Positions 6,524 to 10,179 of a DNA stretch of 10,179 nucleotides are shown here, in pieces; the first letter of the stretch is position 1, and each line of letters starts with the position of its first letter. The position numbers were made by a program, and so were the translations under genes. The notes beneath the pieces were generated by a model, which had not been told where the DNA came from, ran no database searches, and worked only from the letters and a program-made list of their open reading frames with translations. Source of the stretch: JBLHKE01 sp047619485 (GTDB lineage: Bacteria > Verrucomicrobiota > Verrucomicrobiia > Verrucomicrobiales > DEV007); contig JBLHKE010000242.1 of NCBI GenBank assembly GCA_047619485.1, forward strand, positions 1 to 10,179. The letters are read 5' to 3'.

Positions 6524-7377
6524 TACTTGATGCCCCCCTCAACTTTGTTTGCATTACGTTTCCATAGCATCTCTCCGTCGAGCCCGGCGCGAATGGCTCC
6601 GTCCTGGTTGTCGAAGATCGCGCGCACTTTGAGCAACCCGCTCGATGGGTCGATGACCGATGACACCAGCGTGACGCGCGCCGGGCGCCGGATCATGCCC
6701 GAACCGGTGTCGAACTCCAAGACGACCTCGCCCCCCTTCTCGAGCCCCCCGATCAGGCGCGAGCCGACGTGGGCGATGAAGTGACAGCGGGTGGTGTCGA
6801 CGAGCCGCGCGAGTGGCGTCTGGATCTGCACACTCTCGCCCTCTTCTAGCTCGTAGAAGTTGGTGATCCGCCCGCTGAACGGCGCCGCGATCTCGCGGAT
6901 CTTCAATTGCTGGGCGGCAGTTTCATACTCGGCCAGAGCCACGTCGTACTTCGCCTGCACCTCCTCCATTTTCTCGACGCTCACCGAGCGAGTTGCTTTG
7001 AATAGCTTGGTGGTGCGGTCCAGATCCCGCTTGCCTGCGTCGAGGATCGTCTTGCGCCTCGCCACTTCGATCTCCTCCAATTTTTTGCGCAGCTCGACCA
7101 CGACCTGGCCTTTTTCGACCAGGTCGTCTTCCGCGAAGTGGTGCATCCCAACGATACCGGCGACTGGCGAGCCGAGAATCGCATCCCGGATCGGCGCTGT
7201 GATTCCGCTGGCCCGGACGACGCTAGTCTTCTCTTGAGAAGATCCCACGGAGGCGGCGACCGAACTTGTGAGGCTCGAGCTCTCCGGCCGTTCCACTTTG
7301 TTCACTGGAACCTGCGCTCCGGCGGACAGGTTCAGTGCCAGCAGGTGGCAGATTGCGATTAGTTGCGCGCTTTTCAT
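6523..7377 (-). CDS. Periplasmic membrane fusion protein (RND/HlyD-type adaptor)
   Basis: A 284-residue adaptor with a signal peptide at about 1-21 (MKSAQLIAICHLLALNLSAG, then AQ). The conserved core begins near residue 55. It has a first lipoyl half (about 63-97, ITAPIRDAILGSPVAGIVG), a coiled-coil hairpin (98-160), a second lipoyl half (IAAPFSGRITNFYELEEGES, 163-182) and a beta-barrel domain (about 195-270). The hairpin tip has R121-x3-L125 and S131/S133, close to the RxxxLxxxxxxS pattern that docks on TolC in AcrA-type adaptors, though the serine spacing is off by one. It is shorter than AcrA (about 400) and lacks the full membrane-proximal domain. Its first 51 codons lie inside the 3' end of the upstream TolC-like gene. 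I keep this ATG because only it supplies the signal peptide. The upstream AAGAAAGAAA is a weak ribosome site. Confidence 0.85.
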   Translation of the reverse strand: MKSAQLIAICHLLALNLSAGAQVPVNKVERPESSSLTSSVAASVGSSQEKTSVVRASGITAPIRDAILGSPVAGIVGMHHFAEDDLVEKGQVVVELRKKLEEIEVARRKTILDAGKRDLDRTTKLFKATRSVSVEKMEEVQAKYDVALAEYETAAQQLKIREIAAPFSGRITNFYELEEGESVQIQTPLARLVDTTRCHFIAHVGSRLIGGLEKGGEVVLEFDTGSGMIRRPARVTLVSSVIDPSSGLLKVRAIFDNQDGAIRAGLDGEMLWKRNANKVEGGIK

Positions 7378-9178
7378 TTTCTTTCTTAGTCGTAACTTGT
7401 TGCTTTAGAAACTTATCTGTATCATTTTGTAGTTTGGAGCGTGATACCTCCCAGTTCCGATTGAAGAACACCATGCCAGTCACCAGCTCTCGCTCGAGCT
7501 TGGCATTCTGGTAATCGACAATGTCTCTCAACGCCGTGTCTTTGCTCTCGGACAGGTCTTGCTCGATTTCGAAGATGGTGCGGATATCGATGCGACCCGC
7601 CTCCAGGCTCATGCGGGCATCCGCGAGCAAACTCTCGTTGAGCCCGACCGCCGCGCGGTGAGCACTGAAACTCGCCAGCGTGCTCTCCGCTTTGCGCAGC
7701 ACATTATCGACCGCGGAATACAGCTGGACCTCGACCTGCTTGAGCCCGAGCAGCGCCTGGAGTTTCCTCGCCTTGGCCGCATCCAGCTGGTTCTTCAGCG
7801 TCCGCCCACCGAGCAGCGGCACGCGCATCTCCACGCCCACCGACCAGGCTGGGTATTCCCGATCCCCGATATCATCGCCAGCCGCCCCGCGGTCGGCACC
7901 GAGGCCGTTGAGACCGTAACTACCTTTGAGATCGATCTGCGGGCGCGTCTGGTTCTTGGCATACTTGATCCGCAGGTCTTCGATCTCGCCCTGCTTGGCG
8001 CGCCGCAGGTAGTCGGGATTGAAATTGACCGCCATCTTGAATTCGGTATCGCGGTTTAGTTTCATGCTCGAAGGCGGGCGCGGTGGCACGTCGGTGATCG
8101 CGATCTGCTGGGCGCTGCTCGGCGGCGCCCCTGAGTAATAGGAAATCATCAGGTTGTTGGCCTCGAACAGGCGCTGCGAGGCGACGCTCAGGTTCGACTC
8201 CCGTTCGAGCACCCCGACCCGCGCTGCCATCACGTCGGTCTTGGTCGCCTTGCCGGCCTCGAAAGCGAGCTCCAGGTCAGCGTGGATCGACTTCGCCATG
8301 GCGAGCGACTCCTGGCTAAATTTCCGCTGCTGGCTGGCGTAGAAAACATTCCAATAGGACGATTCCGCAGCCGCGATTGTCACCATCATCTGGCGGCGGT
8401 ATTCTTGAAACGCCAACTCCGACTCGAACCCGGCCAAGCGAATGCTCGCCATCGCCGCAGTCGAGCCGGCGTTCCTCAGTAATGGCTGGGTCACATTCGC
8501 ACCGAGGAAGGTCGAGTACTCCTTCGGATCTCGGTCTTGCAGGTTGTTCTGCAGTTCAAAGGTGTTCATCCCCAGGCGAAACTGGCCGTTGGTTGGCGTA
8601 CGCATCTCGATCCCGTTGGTAGAGAGGAGATTGCGCTCTTCGAAGACGTCGATCCCGCCTTGGTTCCTCCGCTGCTCGGCGGTGTTCGGGCGGCGGCTAT
8701 CGACGCGCTCTAGCGTGCCCACATACTCGGGCTCGAAGATACCCTTCGCTGCCTTGTAGTTTTTGTCTGCGATCAACACACCCAGCAGGTGCATCTGGAT
8801 CGTCTCGTTGTGGGTCAGCACCCGCTGCCGATACGCACCCAGGCTAAGATTCACTTCGCCAGGACTCACTGGGTACCAATCCACTAAGGCCTCCGCAGCC
8901 CCGACGGAGCCTTGCACACCGGCGGCATCCGCCAAGCCAATCGGCAGTGGATCTTTGTCAGGATCGAGCTCGATCTCAGAATCATCGATCAATTCGAGAT
9001 CATCGGCAGGAGGCGGGGGCAGCTGCAATTCTTGGGCGTAAATCGCACCGACCTGACCCAGCACAGACATCCCGACGGCTAACACTGCTGGCGACGCAAA
9101 ACGCCGAATAAAAATGAACCAAGCAGCTCTCCCGCAGAAATTGTAACCACACGGAATTCTAAAATATTTTGAAGCCAT
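7223..9178 (-). CDS. TolC-like outer-membrane efflux/export protein
   Basis: A 651-residue outer-membrane factor and the first gene of the operon. A signal peptide is visible (positive patch RR 25-26, hydrophobic 30-46, likely cleavage after AIYA at 48) with an unusually long N-region. An acidic/proline-rich linker follows (about 50-100). Two outer-membrane-efflux-type repeats are seen at about 110-345 (FLGANVTQPLLRNAGS 224-239; ESSYWNVFYASQQRKFSQESL 272-292; EAGKATKTDVMAARVGVLERESN 307-329) and about 375-570 (WSVGVEMRVPLLGGRTLKNQLDAAKARK; SLEAGRIDIRTIFEIEQDLSESKD). These are the alpha-barrel helices with EAG.....D and P..GG..N..L signatures. The C-terminal 50 residues, rich in K, E, S and G, overlap the start of the adaptor gene and may not be conserved. 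ATG at 9178-9176 has no strong ribosome site. It would form the outer-membrane channel for the adaptors downstream. Confidence 0.88.
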   Translation of the reverse strand: MASKYFRIPCGYNFCGRAAWFIFIRRFASPAVLAVGMSVLGQVGAIYAQELQLPPPPADDLELIDDSEIELDPDKDPLPIGLADAAGVQGSVGAAEALVDWYPVSPGEVNLSLGAYRQRVLTHNETIQMHLLGVLIADKNYKAAKGIFEPEYVGTLERVDSRRPNTAEQRRNQGGIDVFEERNLLSTNGIEMRTPTNGQFRLGMNTFELQNNLQDRDPKEYSTFLGANVTQPLLRNAGSTAAMASIRLAGFESELAFQEYRRQMMVTIAAAESSYWNVFYASQQRKFSQESLAMAKSIHADLELAFEAGKATKTDVMAARVGVLERESNLSVASQRLFEANNLMISYYSGAPPSSAQQIAITDVPPRPPSSMKLNRDTEFKMAVNFNPDYLRRAKQGEIEDLRIKYAKNQTRPQIDLKGSYGLNGLGADRGAAGDDIGDREYPAWSVGVEMRVPLLGGRTLKNQLDAAKARKLQALLGLKQVEVQLYSAVDNVLRKAESTLASFSAHRAAVGLNESLLADARMSLEAGRIDIRTIFEIEQDLSESKDTALRDIVDYQNAKLERELVTGMVFFNRNWEVSRSKLQNDTDKFLKQQVTTKKENEKRATNRNLPPAGTEPVRRSAGSSEQSGTAGELEPHKFGRRLRGIFSRED

Positions 9179-9264
9179 TTCATCGATTTATATAGAATAA
9201 TTGTAATTCCCCAAAGCTAAAAGAGTTCTAGGATCGAAGTTTTTAAATAATGTGAGATTACTTT
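9179..9264 (-). promoter_or_regulatory. AT-rich leader upstream of the operon, possible promoter region
   Basis: Between the operon's first ATG and the IS256-like remnant is a markedly AT-rich stretch that contrasts with the GC-rich genes. On the minus strand it holds a TATA-like TATTCTATATAAAT close to the start codon, but I find no convincing -35 hexamer at 16-18 bp. A second ATG (9183-9181, in ATGAAATGG) is out of frame with the TolC-like gene. A promoter for the operon should lie here or inside the remnant. The exact site is not determined. Confidence 0.3.
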
Positions 9265-9709
9265 CGAGGCGGCGCAACTTTTTTCGGTAAAAGTGATTAG
9301 GATCTCTTGAGCTTGTCTGGTTTTTGGTTTGGGTGGCTGTTTATATGTTAGTGTTAGAGTAAATCTTTTTTGAGATAGGCTTTGCCGGTCTCCCATTCGT
9401 CGGACTGTTCCATTACTATCGCTGTCGCCAGCCTCAGTAGCGATACTTCGTTCGGGAAGAGCCCGCATACGCGGGTTCTGCGCCTCGGGGCGATCCTGCG
9501 CATCGAACACTCGCCGGATCGGTGCTGCCTCCTCTGCTTTTATCTCGGTTTTTGGGACGTAGGTTTGTGCGTTCTGCTGGAGGTGGAACTGGCAGCGCTG
9601 CCAGGGCACGCCCGGGAAGCAGGCGGCCAGCGCGGCTTTGAGTCCTTCGTGCGCGTCGCTGGTGATCATCCGGGGCAGGCCGAGGCCGCGCGTTTTGAGC
9701 GAGGCCCCC
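9265..9709 (-). mobile_element. Remnant of an IS256-family element (3' part)
   Basis: The transposase remnant is followed on the minus strand by about 90 bp of non-coding sequence that includes TTTTACCGAAAAAAGTTGCG (near 9293-9274). Its position and look fit the right terminal region of an IS256-type element. GC content drops sharply beyond it, toward the operon leader. The left part is lost or displaced by the IS3-type element. The right boundary is approximate and inferred. Confidence 0.5.
9354..9705 (-). pseudogene. IS256 (Mutator)-family transposase, truncated and internally deleted
   Basis: Two pieces of an IS256-type transposase lie in different frames. Piece A (about 9705-9481) reads ASLKTRGLGLPRMITSDAHE then GLKAALAACFPGVPWQRCQF and HLQQNAQTYVPK, ending ...RVFDAQDRPEA. 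It contains the second catalytic aspartate (SDAHEG) and the family's C-x2-H pair (RCQFH). Piece B (about 9479-9354) reads RTRVCGLFPNEVSLLRLATA then IVMEQSDEWETGKAYLKKDL, the usual family C-terminus, with TAA at 9356-9354. The region between, including the segment that normally carries the catalytic glutamate (a LERLN.E motif), is missing, and the join near 9480 shifts frame. The N-terminal half with the first aspartate is also missing, cut off near the IS3-type element. The gene cannot be functional. A long open frame spanning 9217-10017 on this strand is an accident that runs through both elements. Confidence 0.8.
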
Positions 9710-9746
9710 GGAAACAGAGCCAGCTGACTATTGATTTTTTTGAGCT

Positions 9747-9779
9747 GTTCTGAGGTGGGGTAACCACCGAAAACAGAAC
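9747..9779 (+). repeat. Nested inverted repeat before the IS3 orfA
   Basis: The outer arms are GTTCTG (9747-9752) and CAGAAC (9774-9779). The inner arms are GGTGG (9754-9758) and CCACC (9764-9768) around a five-base loop GGTAA. It ends just 2 nt before the orfA start codon, so on the transcript it could fold over the ribosome-binding region. Structures at IS ends commonly limit read-through expression of transposase from outside. That role is inferred here. Confidence 0.6.
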
Positions 9780-9781
9780 TG

Positions 9782-10078
9782 ATGAAACGAAAGGGAAGAC
9801 ACCTGTCACCCGAATTCAAAGCCCGCATCGCCCTGGAGGCGCTCAAGGGCATCCGGACAGTAAACGACATAGCTGAGGAGAACGACGTTGCGCCGACGCA
9901 GGTAAGCGCATGGAAAAAGGAACTCGAGAGCCGCCTGCCCGAAGTGGTCGAGGGCAAGGGATCTGCCGCCCGCGAGCTGGCGCAGAAGGAGGCGCGCGAG
10001 GGAAAGCTCGAGCGCAAGATCGGCCAGCTAGTGATCGAGAAGGAGTTCCTCGAAAAAAGTGCGGGGAGCTGGGACTAG
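9782..10078 (+). CDS. IS3-family transposase OrfA (helix-turn-helix protein)
   Basis: A 98-residue protein starting MKRKGRHLSPEFKARIALEA and continuing LKGIRTVNDIAEENDVAPTQ and VSAWKKELESRL. This is the standard helix-turn-helix region of IS3-family OrfA (Tnp_1 type), which binds the element's ends. It is followed by an IGQLVIEKEFLEK segment typical of the leucine-zipper-like C-terminal part. The ATG at 9782 follows the hairpin at the presumed left end and has no strong ribosome site. The frame ends at TAG 10076-10078 after a run of six A (10053-10058). A -1 slip there would replace the tail SAGSWD with KKCGELGLDLSEKP and end at TGA 10096-10098. The length is normal for the family. Confidence 0.85.
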   Translation: MKRKGRHLSPEFKARIALEALKGIRTVNDIAEENDVAPTQVSAWKKELESRLPEVVEGKGSAARELAQKEAREGKLERKIGQLVIEKEFLEKSAGSWD

Positions 10079-10094
10079 ACCTCAGCGAAAAGCC

Positions 10095-10179
10095 ATGATC
10101 GAGCGTGCCCACAAAAAGCTCTCGGTGCGAAAACAGTGCGACCTACTCGACGTGAACCGCAATCGTCTCGAGCCACGCG
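10095..10179 (+). CDS. IS3-family transposase OrfB, N-terminal fragment (cut by window edge)
   Basis: From ATG 10095 the frame reads MIERAHKKLSVRKQCDLLDV then NRNRLEPR, and runs off the window. This matches the start of IS3-family OrfB (pattern ..LS.R.QC.LL...R...), which carries the DDE catalytic domain further on. Relative to orfA it is shifted by one in the plus direction. The -1 frame that continues the conserved tail (ELGLDLSEKP) stops at a TGA that overlaps this ATG as ATGA. OrfB could be expressed by coupling at that ATGA, or a one-base indel near 10085-10094 has broken the usual OrfA-OrfB fusion. Confidence 0.65.
   Translation, partial: MIERAHKKLSVRKQCDLLDVNRNRLEPR

Larger units (their letters stand above)
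9741..10179 (+). mobile_element. IS3-family element, left end (continues past the window)
   Basis: An IS3-type orfA starts at 9782, so the left terminus should lie within the preceding 50 bp. That stretch begins with TGAGCTGTTCTGAGGTGGGG (9741-9760). IS3-family elements begin with TG, so 9741, 9747-9751 or close by are candidate ends. The IS256-type remnant stops making sense at about 9705, consistent with insertion into it. The right end is outside the window. Confidence 0.5.

Noticed and set aside
9217..10017. 266-codon minus-strand frame treated as one gene
   Set aside because: Its first third is antisense to the IS3 orfA, the middle is the IS256-type fragment, and the end is out-of-frame and non-coding. 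It is a chance fusion across two elements.

Overview
The window carries one five-gene operon, entirely on the minus strand, flanked by insertion-sequence debris on both sides. The operon genes are GC-rich and encode an outer-membrane TolC-like protein and periplasmic adaptors, so the host is a diderm (Gram-negative-type) bacterium. The style of the GAF-HlyD and M50-HlyD fusion proteins reminds me of the Planctomycetota/Verrucomicrobiota group, but that assignment is inference and weak.

Layout from left to right. Positions 1-196 hold the 3' end of an IS66-family transposase and the probable right end of that element. Positions 197-446 hold no credible gene. They contain a 159-bp MITE-like element (262-420) with 18-bp inverted ends and a 4-bp TCAA duplication, which appears to have landed inside the hairpin that once ended the operon. 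Positions 447-9178 hold the operon. Positions 9179-9264 are an AT-rich leader. About 9265-9709 is an internally deleted IS256-family transposase remnant, and about 9741-10179 is the left part of an IS3-family element.

The operon, in transcription order (right to left), encodes: (1) a TolC-like outer-membrane factor; (2) a secreted RND/HlyD-type membrane fusion protein; (3) a GAF-domain protein fused through one membrane helix to an HlyD-type adaptor; (4) a polytopic protein combining an N-terminal PqqD-like domain, an M50 site-2-protease-type metalloprotease core (HEFGH plus a downstream NPLLRFDG) and a C-terminal HlyD-like adaptor; and (5) a 667-residue SecA-like ATPase with intact motor motifs but lacking the helical wing, two-helix finger and C-terminal zinc region. 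Junctions are tight: a 155-nt overlap, a 1-nt overlap, a 6-nt gap and a 7-nt (or 4-nt GTGA) overlap. The genes are therefore probably co-transcribed and partly translationally coupled.

The set has a trans-envelope conduit (TolC plus three different adaptor modules) but no ABC transporter ATPase and no RND pump in the window. The only energy-coupling protein is the truncated SecA-like motor. My reading, which is inference, is a dedicated export machine in which a SecA-like motor and a PqqD/M50/HlyD membrane protein recognise, possibly cleave, and hand a protein or peptide to a TolC conduit, with GAF domains giving ligand or redox control. No substrate gene is visible. It may lie beyond the flanking insertion sequences.
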